A stretch of DNA of 64,000 bases from JAOPZW01 sp963806015 (GTDB lineage: Bacteria; Actinomycetota; Thermoleophilia; Solirubrobacterales; Solirubrobacteraceae): the NCBI GenBank assembly GCA_963806015.1, contig CAWDWM010000002.1, forward strand, positions 310,001 to 374,000, written 5' to 3'. Of this stretch, positions 16,156 to 24,092 are shown in pieces; position 1 is the first letter of the stretch; each line of letters starts with the position of its first letter. The position numbers and the translations under genes were made by a program. The notes beneath the pieces are model-generated. The model searched no databases. It saw only the letters and a list, made by a program, of their open reading frames with translations, and was not told the DNA's origin.

Positions 16156-16611
16156 TCAGTTCTCGGAGCCCAGCCGGTCCCAGAGGTAGAGCTCGAGGCA
16201 CTCGCTGGCGAGCTCGATCGAGCGCTCCCGCGAGAGGAAGGGCAGCACCGTGTCGAGGGCCTGCTCCTCAGCCACGCCGGCGTCGAAGGCCTCCTCGCCG
16301 CGGAAGCCGGCCGCGATCTTCAGCGCCTCGCGGCGGTTGTCGCCCAGCGAGGAGAAGACGTTGACCAGGAACTCGCGGTTGGCGATCGGGTGGCCCACCT
16401 CCAGCGAGGCGTGCCACGCGGCGAGCATCGAGAGGTCGTGCTCGTCGAGGTCGGCCACCGCCTTGGCGTAGTGCGCCTCCAGCTCGGGCTCGGGGATCTC
16501 GTCGACCCATGCGCGCACCAGCTCGCCGAGCAGCTGTCGGCGAGCCTCGCGTCCCACGGACTCGGCGATCACGCGTATCGCATCCTGGGGTTCGATGAAG
16601 CAGAGCGGCAT
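16156..16611 (-). CDS. Uncharacterised helical protein
   Basis: A 151-residue, acidic and mostly helical soluble protein. It has no signal peptide or membrane segment and no motif I recognise. Landmarks are AIRVIAESVGREARRQLLGELV, HDLSMLAAWHASLEVGHPI and RSIELASECLELYLWDRLG. ATG at 16611 is supported by GGGAG 7 bases upstream. It lies between the broken secreted gene and the 46-residue small gene, all on the minus strand, but gaps of 30 and 134 bases argue against a tight operon. The function is unknown. Confidence 0.7.
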   Translation of the reverse strand: MPLCFIEPQDAIRVIAESVGREARRQLLGELVRAWVDEIPEPELEAHYAKAVADLDEHDLSMLAAWHASLEVGHPIANREFLVNVFSSLGDNRREALKIAAGFRGEEAFDAGVAEEQALDTVLPFLSRERSIELASECLELYLWDRLGSEN

Positions 16612-16745
16612 CTACTGCTCCCTGGCGCTCGAGGACATCACTCGCTGCGCACGGTAAGCACCCCATCGGACGGCAAGACCCGCGTGTCCACGCGGATTCC
16701 CGCACGTTGCGGCGACGGCCCGCCGGGGCCGCCGCCGCCCATGGC

Positions 16746-16886
16746 TCAGCGCTGCTCGGCGCGGCCCTCGCGGCGCTCGCGCAGGATCGCGGCGATCCGC
16801 GCGCGATCGGCCATGCCGCGCGGCCGGATCGGGCCGGTCAGCAGGACCTTGTTCTCGACCAGCTCTCGCATCTCGGACTTGCGCAT
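16746..16886 (-). CDS. 46-residue small basic protein
   Basis: A short gene starting with MRKSEMRELVENKVLLTG and ending in RERREGRAEQR. A perfect AAGGAG lies 7 bases before the ATG at 16886, one of the best ribosome binding sites in the window. That supports translation despite the small size. The product is charged, has no cysteine or membrane segment, and is probably one or two helices. It sits 73 bases after the sigma/anti-sigma fusion gene on the same strand and may be read with it. I know of no family. Confidence 0.6.
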   Translation of the reverse strand: MRKSEMRELVENKVLLTGPIRPRGMADRARIAAILRERREGRAEQR

Positions 16887-16959
16887 TCGAGGCTCCTTCT
16901 TGCGGTTGGGACTTACCGCAGAGGACGCGAGCGGGGCACCGTGCTTCCTGTGAACTACG

Positions 16960-18219
16960 TCACGGACCCTCGAAGCCGAACTCGCCCGCGGCGGCCGAGG
17001 CGCCCGGGCGCGCGCCTCCCGCGGAGGCCGCCGAGGCGCGCGGGCGGGACACGGTGGCGGTCGTCGTCGTGGTCGTGGTCGGCGCCGGCTGCGTGGTCTG
17101 GCGCGGCTTGACGCGCGCGTGCTGCCGGGGCCGTGCCCTGCTGCGCGCGGGCGCATGGTGCTTCGGGCGCGCGTGCGCCTGCGACACCTTCTTGAGCACG
17201 GGCAGCGCCCCCGCGCCCGCGTCCCCGCGCAGGATCGCCGACGGCCGATCGGTCGGGCCCGAACCGACGACGCCCTGCACGGCGAAGCCGCCGCCCGCGA
17301 CGGCCGCCGCGCTGGCCGCCGCGACCGCCATCTTGCCGGCCGTGACGGTGTCGAAGACGGCCTGGGCGCGCAGGAACGAGTTCGCCGCGCGCTCGTGCAG
17401 GCTCAGCGAGACCGTCTCATACACGCGCACGAAGAAACTCCCCGTGTGCTCGATGCCGCCATTCGCCAGCACCGCGCCGGTCGCCGGGAACACCACTGCG
17501 AGCGGCCGCGACGCGTCGTGCAGGCCGCGCACCGCGGCCCGGCAGGCCAGGCACTGGCGCAGGTGCGTGCGCAGCGCGACGGTCTGCGCGGCGTCGGCCT
17601 CGCCGTCGACGAAGGCCGACAGCGTGGGCGCCAGGCGCAGGCACTCCTGCCCGGACTCGATGCCCGCGTAGCGCTCGAGGAAGCTCTTGCGCCCCTCGGC
17701 CAGGCAGCGATTGACCTTGGTGTAGGTCCAGCCCGTGGCCTCGCAGATCTGCTCGTAGGAGTGCCCGAGCGCCTTCAGCCACAGCGCCCGCACCTCCTGG
17801 GGCTTGAGGCCGTGCAGCGCCTCGGCCGAGCGGGCCACCCGGTCGGAGGCGAGCACGTGCTCCTCGGGGGAGGCCGAGGTGCGCGACTCCAGCGTGTCCA
17901 AATCGACCTCGGAGAAGCCGACGATGCGCCGCCGCGAGCGGTTGATGGCCAGCGCCTCGTGCTTGACCACGGTGTGCAGCCAGCCCGCCGCGCGCTCGGG
18001 GTCCAGTCGCGCCGCGTGGCGCATCAGGATCTCCAGGCCGCGCTGATAGGCGTCGTGGGCGTCGTCGGCACACAGCGAGTAGCGCCCGGCGACGCGCAGC
18101 AGCGAGTCGGCCTGCGAGCCCACGAGCTCGAGGACCAGGGCCTCCCCCCGCTCGCGATCGAGGTCGCCGGAACGCTCGGGCGGGACGACCGCCGACGCTT
18201 GCAAGCCGCTGGACGCCAT
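16960..18219 (-). CDS. ECF sigma factor fused to zinc anti-sigma domain and membrane segment
   Basis: A 419-residue protein. Residues 25-100 match sigma region 2 (AGRYSLCADDAHDAYQRG, AAGWLHTVVKHEAL). Residues 130-180 match region 4 (LKPQEVRALWLKALGHSYE, then GWTYTKVNRCLAEGR). A zinc-type anti-sigma motif follows, H219-x3-C223-x2-C226 (LRTHLRQCLACRA). A hydrophobic stretch at about 296-318 may span the membrane, and the last 100 residues are Ala/Pro/Arg/Thr-rich and would lie outside. So sigma and its inhibitor are one chain, probably released by an envelope signal or proteolysis. ATG at 18219 with AGGAAGG upstream. Confidence 0.88.
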   Translation of the reverse strand: MASSGLQASAVVPPERSGDLDRERGEALVLELVGSQADSLLRVAGRYSLCADDAHDAYQRGLEILMRHAARLDPERAAGWLHTVVKHEALAINRSRRRIVGFSEVDLDTLESRTSASPEEHVLASDRVARSAEALHGLKPQEVRALWLKALGHSYEQICEATGWTYTKVNRCLAEGRKSFLERYAGIESGQECLRLAPTLSAFVDGEADAAQTVALRTHLRQCLACRAAVRGLHDASRPLAVVFPATGAVLANGGIEHTGSFFVRVYETVSLSLHERAANSFLRAQAVFDTVTAGKMAVAAASAAAVAGGGFAVQGVVGSGPTDRPSAILRGDAGAGALPVLKKVSQAHARPKHHAPARSRARPRQHARVKPRQTTQPAPTTTTTTTATVSRPRASAASAGGARPGASAAAGEFGFEGP

Positions 18220-18368
18220 GGTCGAACCTTCCTAGCGCCTATAGGGCGAGAACTCATCCCTGACCCGGAGGCCGATTTACGCAAATTGCGCTGATTTTCC
18301 TGATCGCCCGCGCCGACCAGCGCTCGGAGCCAGGCCGGATGCCGCGGCGTGGCGGCGGGCTCTCCTGC

Positions 18369-18374
18369 TAGCGT
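18369..18374 (+). promoter_or_regulatory. TAGCGT -10 box, leaderless
   Basis: TAGCGT ends 10 bases before the TTG at 18385. The gap between the divergent sigma and aminotransferase genes (18220-18384) holds no other clear element. Confidence 0.35.
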
Positions 18375-18384
18375 CAGCGCCGCC

Positions 18385-19398
18385 TTGGCCGTCGGCGCAC
18401 CCGAGCTCTCGCGCTTCGCCATCGGCTTCGATCGTCGCGACCGTGCGCGCCTGCACGCACTGTGGGATGAGGTGATCGACTCCGAGCAATGGTCCGAGGG
18501 AGAGATGACGGCCCGCTTCGAGGCGGCATGGGCCGCGTGGAACGGCGCCGGCGCGGTCGCGACCGGGTCCTGGACCGGCGGTGCGATGGCAGCGCTGCAG
18601 TTCGCCGACGTGCGCGGCGAGGTCGTGCTGTGCCCGTCGAACACCTTCATGGCCACGCCGCTCACGATCCTGGCCGCCGGCGGGCGCCCGGTGTTCGTGG
18701 ACTGCAACCGCGACGACCTGTGCGCGTCGCTGCGCGACATCGAGGCCAAGCTGCACCAACACCGGCCGAGGGCCGTCTTCCTCGTGCACATCGGCGGCCA
18801 CGTCGCGTTCGAGGTGCAGGAGATCGCGGACCTGTGCGCCGCCGAGGGCGTCTTCCTGATCGAGGACTGCGCGCACGCGCACGGCGCCCAGTGGGACGGC
18901 CGGCGGCCAGGGACCTGGGGCGACGCGGGCGTGTACTCCTTCTACGCCACCAAGACGGTCTCGACCGGGGAGGGCGGCGTGCTGGTGTCGCGCCGCGACG
19001 ACGTGCTCGAGTTCGCGCGCGCCTACCGCAACTACGGCAAGCCCGACCACCGGGTCGCGGGCCTGAACTTCCGGATGAGCGAGTTCACGGCGGCGCTGGC
19101 GCTCGTGCAGACCGAGCGCATGGAGGAGATCGTCGCCGCCAAGAACGCGACGGCGCGCGAGCACCTCGACCCTGTGCATCCCGGACGGCTCCAGCTCCCG
19201 GACACGATGGTCTCCGGGCTCTACAAGTACATCGTCTTCGACCCCATCGAGCGCTCGACGGGGAAGGTCTACGCCGAGCCGTGCCACCGGATCATGGGCA
19301 CCGGCGACGACCTGCCCAACAGCGACTGGGTCAGCGAGCATCACTGGTGCGCGCCGCTCTACTTCCATCAGGCCACGAACGGAGTGCACGGATCATGA
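18385..19398 (+). CDS. DegT/DnrJ/EryC1-family PLP aminotransferase
   Basis: A 337-residue PLP enzyme of the sugar aminotransferase type. Seen: TGSWTGGAMAAL (cofactor phosphate region), PSNTFMATPLTIL, IEDCAHAHGAQWDG (Asp that holds the pyridine nitrogen), the lysine block YSFYATKTVSTGEGG, and NFRMSEFTAALALVQ. Family members aminate keto-sugars for cell-surface glycans. The C-terminus is somewhat short. TTG at 18385 is preferred from the -10 spacing; an in-frame GTG at 18349 is the alternative. The stop overlaps the epimerase start (ATGA), so the two act in one pathway, probably a UDP- or dTDP-linked amino sugar. Confidence 0.88.
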   Translation: MAVGAPELSRFAIGFDRRDRARLHALWDEVIDSEQWSEGEMTARFEAAWAAWNGAGAVATGSWTGGAMAALQFADVRGEVVLCPSNTFMATPLTILAAGGRPVFVDCNRDDLCASLRDIEAKLHQHRPRAVFLVHIGGHVAFEVQEIADLCAAEGVFLIEDCAHAHGAQWDGRRPGTWGDAGVYSFYATKTVSTGEGGVLVSRRDDVLEFARAYRNYGKPDHRVAGLNFRMSEFTAALALVQTERMEEIVAAKNATAREHLDPVHPGRLQLPDTMVSGLYKYIVFDPIERSTGKVYAEPCHRIMGTGDDLPNSDWVSEHHWCAPLYFHQATNGVHGS

Positions 19399-20750
19399 GG
19401 GTCCTCGTCACCGGCGGCGCCGGGTTCATCGGGTCGCACGTGGTCGATCGCCTGCTGGCGACCGGGATCACGCCGCGCATCTTCGATGTGCGCCCATCCG
19501 CCCACCATGCCCCCGGCGAGGTCGACGCCGTGCGCGGCGACCTCCTCGATCGCGAGGCGCTGCAGAAGGCGATGCGCGGCTGCGACGCGGTCGTGCACCT
19601 CGCGGCCGCCGCGGACGTCGACGACGTCGCGCGGCGCCCGGCCGAGGCCGAGGAGGTCAACGCGCGCGGGACGCTCAACGTCCTGGAGGCCGCGCGTGGC
19701 GCGGGGGTCGCGCGCGTCGTCTACGCGAGCACGATCTGGGTGTACGGCAGCGCCACCGGGGCGGTCGACGAGGACCACACGGTCGAGCTGCCCGACCACC
19801 TGTACACGGCGACCAAGCTCGCCGGCGAGATGTACTGCCGCTCGTACTCGGCGCTGTACGGCCTGCAGTGCACGGTGCTGCGCTTCGGGATCCCCTACGG
19901 CCCGCGGGCGCGACCGGCCGGCGTGATCCCCATCTTCGTCCGCAAGGCGCTGGCCGGCGAGCCGCTGACGATCGCGGGCGAGGGCCTGCAGTCGCGGCGC
20001 TTCGTCTACGTGGAGGATCTGGCCCAGGGCGTCGTCCGCAGCCTGGTACCGCAGGCCATCGGGCGCACCTACAACCTCGTCGGCGAGGAGAGCGTGACCG
20101 TGCGCGGCATCGCCGACACGGTGCGCAAGCTCGTGGGCGACGTCGACATCGTCCACACCCCCGCACGCACGGCGGACTTCGCCGGCGCCGAGGTGTCCGG
20201 CGCGCGCGCCGCCACCGAGCTCGGCTGGTACCCCGCGACCTCGTTCGACGAGGGCGTGCGGCGCTACTTCGAATGGCACGGTCGCGACGCGGCGCGACCG
20301 GCCGCGCCGGCCCCGGCGCGGATCAGGCGCCTGCGCCGCCGGCCGCGCGTCGCACCCCAGTTCGTCTCGGCCGTGCTGTCGTGGCTGACGGTGTTCGCGG
20401 TGGCCGGTGTGCTCGCCGCCTACCTGGCCGCGGTCCACGCGGTCGGCGTCACCGCCGACTCCGATCGCACCGTCGCCGTGCTCGCGGTCAGCACGCTCGC
20501 CGGGTACCTGGCGATGGCGCTCGACGGCCGGCGCCGTGCGCTGTGGACCTTCGCGGGCTGGGCGCTCGCGGCCGCCGGCCTGGTCCTCGTCTACATGCCC
20601 GAGTTCCGCGAGGCCCTGCAGCTGGCCGGGCCCGACGAGTCGCGGGTCCTGCTCGGCCTGGCCGGCGGTTCGCTGGCCGTGGCCATCGCGGACGTCGGCC
20701 TGCGGCTGCGCCGCAGCGGCGACGAGCGCCTGGCCCCATACCGCGCCTAG
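19395..20750 (+). CDS. NAD-dependent sugar epimerase/dehydratase with C-terminal membrane domain
   Basis: A 451-residue fusion. Residues 1-300 are an extended SDR: TGGAGFIGSHV (NAD binding), VVHLAAAADV, the catalytic YTATK, and GIPYGPRARPAGVIPIFV. Residues 320-450 carry about four hydrophobic segments (WLTVFAVAGVLAAYLAAV, TLAGYLAMALDG, FAGWALAAAGLVLVY, VLLGLAGGSLAVAIADVG). Most family members end near residue 320, so the membrane part is extra. It may fix the enzyme next to a membrane glycosyltransferase. ATG at 19395 is coupled to the upstream DegT gene. It overlaps the convergent deacetylase by 4 bases (CTAG). Confidence 0.9.
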   Translation: MRVLVTGGAGFIGSHVVDRLLATGITPRIFDVRPSAHHAPGEVDAVRGDLLDREALQKAMRGCDAVVHLAAAADVDDVARRPAEAEEVNARGTLNVLEAARGAGVARVVYASTIWVYGSATGAVDEDHTVELPDHLYTATKLAGEMYCRSYSALYGLQCTVLRFGIPYGPRARPAGVIPIFVRKALAGEPLTIAGEGLQSRRFVYVEDLAQGVVRSLVPQAIGRTYNLVGEESVTVRGIADTVRKLVGDVDIVHTPARTADFAGAEVSGARAATELGWYPATSFDEGVRRYFEWHGRDAARPAAPAPARIRRLRRRPRVAPQFVSAVLSWLTVFAVAGVLAAYLAAVHAVGVTADSDRTVAVLAVSTLAGYLAMALDGRRRALWTFAGWALAAAGLVLVYMPEFREALQLAGPDESRVLLGLAGGSLAVAIADVGLRLRRSGDERLAPYRA

Positions 20751-21436
20751 ACCGTCACGCAGTCGAGGCCCGCGCGCGCGACGGCCTCCAGCACCGCCGG
20801 CAGCGCCTGCGCGGTGCGCTCCCACGAGCCCGGCGCGCTGTAGGTGTCGGCGTCGTGGAGCAGCACGACGTCGCCCGCAGACAGGTCGCGCGTGGCGCGG
20901 GCGGCGATCGCCGCCGGCCTCGCGCGCGCCGCCCAGTCGCGACCCCAGCGCGACCACAGCAGCCCCCGCCAGCCGCGCTGGCGCAGGAGAGCCAGGCCGG
21001 CGGCGCTGTACACCCCATAGGGCGGGCGATAGAGCAGCGGCTCGCGGCCCGTGGCGTCGGCGACCGTCGCGGCCACCCGCGTGAGGTCGTCGTCGAGCGC
21101 CCCCGGCGTCAGCCGCAGCTGGCAGCGGTGGCGATCGCCGTGCAGGGCCACGGCGTGACCGGCGGCGACGATCTCGCGCGCGAGCGCGGGGTCGCGGCGC
21201 ACCTGCTCGCCCACGACGAAGAACGTCGCGCGCGCGCCGGCCCGCTCCAGCACGCCGAGCATCGCCGGCGTGCCCAGCCGATGCGGTCCGTCGTCGAAGG
21301 TCAGCGCCACGCCGGGTGCCCCCTCGGCGCGCCGCGCGATGCGCAGGGCGGCGGCGAGCCGCGGGGCGTGCGGGGCCGCGGCCGGGACCGACCACGCCGC
21401 GGCGCCCGCCCCGAGCGCGAAGATGGCAGTACGCAT
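20747..21436 (-). CDS. Polysaccharide deacetylase (NodB-type, CE4)
   Basis: A 229-residue protein with a hydrophobic N-terminus (MRTAIFALGAGAAAWS) that may be a signal or anchor. The NodB domain shows motif 1 TFDDGPH (base Asp and metal Asp), motif 2 HGDRHRC (metal His pair), motif 3 YRPPYGVYS and motif 5 DVVLLHDAD. Family members remove N-acetyl groups from peptidoglycan or exopolysaccharide with a divalent metal. It lies in the glycan cluster and is divergent from the DMT transporter, with start codons fewer than 20 bases apart. Confidence 0.92.
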   Translation of the reverse strand: MRTAIFALGAGAAAWSVPAAAPHAPRLAAALRIARRAEGAPGVALTFDDGPHRLGTPAMLGVLERAGARATFFVVGEQVRRDPALAREIVAAGHAVALHGDRHRCQLRLTPGALDDDLTRVAATVADATGREPLLYRPPYGVYSAAGLALLRQRGWRGLLWSRWGRDWAARARPAAIAARATRDLSAGDVVLLHDADTYSAPGSWERTAQALPAVLEAVARAGLDCVTV

Positions 21437-21454
21437 GGGCCGATGGTCGCAGCG

Positions 21455-22342
21455 ATGAGCGCATCGACGGGCGCCGGCCTCGCCGTGGCGGCCCTGGCGG
21501 CCGCCTGTTATGAGACCGGCTACGCCTTCCAGGCGCTGGAGGCGCGTGGGGTCGGCGCGCGCCATGCGCTGCGCGTCTCGCTCATCGGCCAGCTCGTCGG
21601 CAACGCCCGCTGGCTCGCCGCCACCGCGCTCTCGCTTCTCGGCTGGCCGCTGCAGGTGCTCGCCCTGTCGCTCGCGCCGCTGGCGCTCGTCCAGCCGACG
21701 CTGGCCCTCGGCCTGCTGTTGCTGCTCTTCCTCGGCGCGCGCGTGCTCGGCGAGCCCGTCGGCCCCCGCGAGCTCGTCGCGGTCGCACTCGTGGTCGCCG
21801 GCATCGCCTGCCTGGCCGTCGCCGCGCCGGAGCGCAGCACGGTCACCGGCGGGACGGGGATGATCATCGCCGTGGTCGCCCTCGCCGCGCTGGCGCTGGC
21901 GCCCTACGGGCTGCGCCGGCGCCGCCCCGGTCTGCTCGCTGTCGTCGCGACCGGCGCCGCGGACAGCGTGGCGGCGCTCGCCGCGAAGCTCGTGGCCGGC
22001 GAGCTGGCCGACGGGCGCTGGGGCGCCGCCATCGCCGTGGCGGCGCTGGCCGCCGCGGCCGGCGCGCTGGCCACGGTCAGCGAGATGTCGGCCCTGCAGC
22101 GCCTGCCGGCGACGCGCGTCGCCCCGATCGTCCTCGCCTTCCAGATCGTCGTGCCGGTCGTGGTGGTGGCGGCGCTCGGCGGCGAGGACTGGGGCGCCAC
22201 CGCGCTGGGCGGCGCCGTTCTGGCTGTCGGCCTGATCGCCGTGGTGGCCGGGGCGATCGTGCTGGCCGCCTCGCGCCCCGTGTCGAAGCTCATCGCCCCG
22301 CCGTCGCCAGGATCTCCGCCGCCGCGCTCGGAATCCGCGTGA
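21455..22342 (+). CDS. DMT-superfamily (EamA-like) membrane transporter
   Basis: A 295-residue protein with about nine or ten hydrophobic segments in two similar halves. For example, WPLQVLALSLAPLALVQPTLA in half one matches ALQRLPATRVAPIVLAFQIVV in half two. This is the arrangement of drug/metabolite transporters with an internal EamA repeat. The substrate is unknown; in this context it could move a lipid-linked or nucleotide-linked precursor. ATG at 21455, with an in-frame ATG at 21443 as alternative. The 3' end overlaps the convergent glycosyltransferase by 53 bases. Confidence 0.82.
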   Translation: MSASTGAGLAVAALAAACYETGYAFQALEARGVGARHALRVSLIGQLVGNARWLAATALSLLGWPLQVLALSLAPLALVQPTLALGLLLLLFLGARVLGEPVGPRELVAVALVVAGIACLAVAAPERSTVTGGTGMIIAVVALAALALAPYGLRRRRPGLLAVVATGAADSVAALAAKLVAGELADGRWGAAIAVAALAAAAGALATVSEMSALQRLPATRVAPIVLAFQIVVPVVVVAALGGEDWGATALGGAVLAVGLIAVVAGAIVLAASRPVSKLIAPPSPGSPPPRSESA

Positions 22343-23381
22343 GCGAGAGGTCGGGCTCGGGCCGGTGCGCGAGGGCGCGTCGCAGGGCGGCGTCGAGCTC
22401 GGCGTGGGTGGTGGCGACCTGGGCCAGGCCGAAGCGGCGGTAGGCGCGGTTGTTGGCGCGGATGTGCCCGATCCCCCAGCCATAGGAGATCACCGGGCAG
22501 CCGCGGATGATCGCCTCGAGCACCGTCAGGCCCACGGTCGAGTGGATGAGCGCGTCTGCGGCGGCGAGCCAGTCGCCCATCCGATCGGTGAAGCCGACCA
22601 CGCGCAGGCGCTCCTCGCCCGCAAAGCGCGTGGCGAGGCGCGCGCGCACCTCGTCGCTGCGACCGCACAGGCACACCACCGTGGCGCCCGCGACGCGCAG
22701 GGCGACCTCGGCGGCGCCCTCGAGGTCCCCCATCGCCCACCCGCCGCCCGACACGACGACGACCGGCCCGTCGGCCGGGAGCTCGAGCGCGCGGCGCGCG
22801 TCGTCGCGATCGCGCGGGACGAGGAACTCGGGCGCCGTCATGCCGCTGGCCCAGACGATGCGGCTGGCGGGGGCGATGGCGCGCACCTCCTCGATCGACT
22901 CGCGATGGATGACGAGGTGCAGGTCGATGCCCGGGTGCGCCCAGTAGTACAGCCCCGCGAGGTCGGTGATGGCCGACGCCACCGGCACGTCCAGGCGCCC
23001 ATGCCGGCGCAGGCGCCCCAGGGCCTCGCTCACCCCGGGATAGGTCGCCAAAACGACGTCCGGGCGCTCGGCGGCGATGAGGGGGAGCAGCCGCCGGCCG
23101 CCCAGCGTCTCGAGCAGCCAGCCGCCCAGGCGCCGCGTGGGCGCCACCTGCGTGTACAGCCAGTAGAGCGCATCCAGGATCCGCTCTCCGGCGCGCGAAT
23201 CCATCCGCGCGCCGCCCAGCACGGCGCGATCGATCGGCCAGCCCATCGCGAGCAGGCCGTCCTCGATGCGCACATGGATCCCCGGCCGCTCGCGGCGCAG
23301 CCCATCGGCGATGACCCGGGCGGGCAGGTCGTGGCCCTCGCCGATCGACGCCGACAGGATGAGCACGCGGGCCGCTGGCAC
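22290..23381 (-). CDS. MGDG synthase-like family 28 glycosyltransferase
   Basis: A 363-residue GT-B enzyme. The N-terminal acceptor domain has SIGEGHDLPARVIADGL, the GxGH pattern of monogalactosyldiacylglycerol synthases. The C-terminal donor domain has VVVVSGGGWAMGDLEGAA and then GFTDRMGDWLAAADALIHS with GLTVLEAIIRGCPVI, as in GT28 and MurG. It should add a sugar from a UDP donor to diacylglycerol or a related lipid at the inner face of the membrane. GTG at 23381 has a TAGAGT box 8 bases upstream and no Shine-Dalgarno. With the epimerase and deacetylase it points to glycolipid or lipoglycan production. Confidence 0.88.
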   Translation of the reverse strand: MPAARVLILSASIGEGHDLPARVIADGLRRERPGIHVRIEDGLLAMGWPIDRAVLGGARMDSRAGERILDALYWLYTQVAPTRRLGGWLLETLGGRRLLPLIAAERPDVVLATYPGVSEALGRLRRHGRLDVPVASAITDLAGLYYWAHPGIDLHLVIHRESIEEVRAIAPASRIVWASGMTAPEFLVPRDRDDARRALELPADGPVVVVSGGGWAMGDLEGAAEVALRVAGATVVCLCGRSDEVRARLATRFAGEERLRVVGFTDRMGDWLAAADALIHSTVGLTVLEAIIRGCPVISYGWGIGHIRANNRAYRRFGLAQVATTHAELDAALRRALAHRPEPDLSLTRIPSAAAEILATAGR

Positions 23382-23389
23382 GGCGCGCG

Positions 23390-23395
23390 ACTCTA
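23390..23395 (-). promoter_or_regulatory. TAGAGT -10 box, leaderless
   Basis: On the minus strand TAGAGT ends 8 bases before the GTG at 23381 of the glycosyltransferase. Confidence 0.4.
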
Positions 23396-23408
23396 GGGCG
23401 CCCGGCTC

Positions 23409-24047
23409 TCAGTAGCCAAGTGTGGTGTGCGAGATGGTCTCGCACCCACGGATCTTGTAATTGCGCTGCGCGCGGCGCGAGACGTAGAGAACGTCGGTGC
23501 CGGCGCCGCAGTCGATGATCCCGCGACCGAAGTGGGCCTTGACCCAGTCGTCGCCGCCGTTGGCCTGGATGCGGTTGTAGCCGTGGCTGGCGTAGAAGTG
23601 ATCGTTCCCCGCGCCGCCGATGAGCACGTCGTGCTGAACGGTCGACTGCCCGCTGGGCTTGTAGTCGCCCCACAGCACGTCGCCGACCGGGCCCGCGTAG
23701 ATGGTGTCGCTGCCGTGTCCGCCGAGCAGCTCGTTGTGGACGCTGCGCGGCGCCGTCATCCGGCCCCCCAGGCTGCAGTTGCCGACGGCGGCGTTCTCCT
23801 CATTGCAGGCGACCATCAGCGCATGGCAGCTGCCGCGCGTGTGCACCGCGTCGCACGAGTACCGCGCGTCGGTCCCGTGGAAGGGATCGCGTCCGGGCCG
23901 CGCGTCGAGCGGGCGGCTGCTGTCGGTCTTGTTCATCAGCAGCATCCCGGTGATCTGCGGCCAGCCGTCGTGGCTGGTGTTGGCGGACGCCGGGACGGCG
24001 ACGAACGCGAACGCAGCGCACGTCACGGCCAGCAGGGATCGAGCCAT
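23409..24047 (-). CDS. Secreted calcium-binding RTX-like repeat protein
   Basis: A 212-residue precursor with a clear signal peptide (MARSLLAVTCAAFAFVAVPASA). The second half has degenerate GGxGxDxxx nonapeptide repeats: LGGHGSDTIYAG, IGGAGNDHFYAS, QANGGDDWV, DCGAGTDVLYV. Such repeats bind calcium on export. Six cysteines (SCDAVHTRGSC, ACNEENAAVGNC, DCGAG, GCETI) could form disulfides. The function is unknown. ATG at 24047 is chosen because it begins the signal peptide and a TAGCTT box lies 10 bases before it; ATG at 24053 is possible. It is downstream of and separate from the kinase gene. Confidence 0.8.
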   Translation of the reverse strand: MARSLLAVTCAAFAFVAVPASANTSHDGWPQITGMLLMNKTDSSRPLDARPGRDPFHGTDARYSCDAVHTRGSCHALMVACNEENAAVGNCSLGGRMTAPRSVHNELLGGHGSDTIYAGPVGDVLWGDYKPSGQSTVQHDVLIGGAGNDHFYASHGYNRIQANGGDDWVKAHFGRGIIDCGAGTDVLYVSRRAQRNYKIRGCETISHTTLGY

Positions 24048-24092
24048 GAGCATGGTCAAGCTATCGGCCGCGCGACGCGACAGCTGAGCGGT

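Noticed and set aside
16960..18219. Sigma and anti-sigma as two genes joined by a frame error
   Set aside because: The frame is continuous with no internal start or ribosome site at the junction, and one-chain ECF/zinc-domain proteins are known in actinobacteria.
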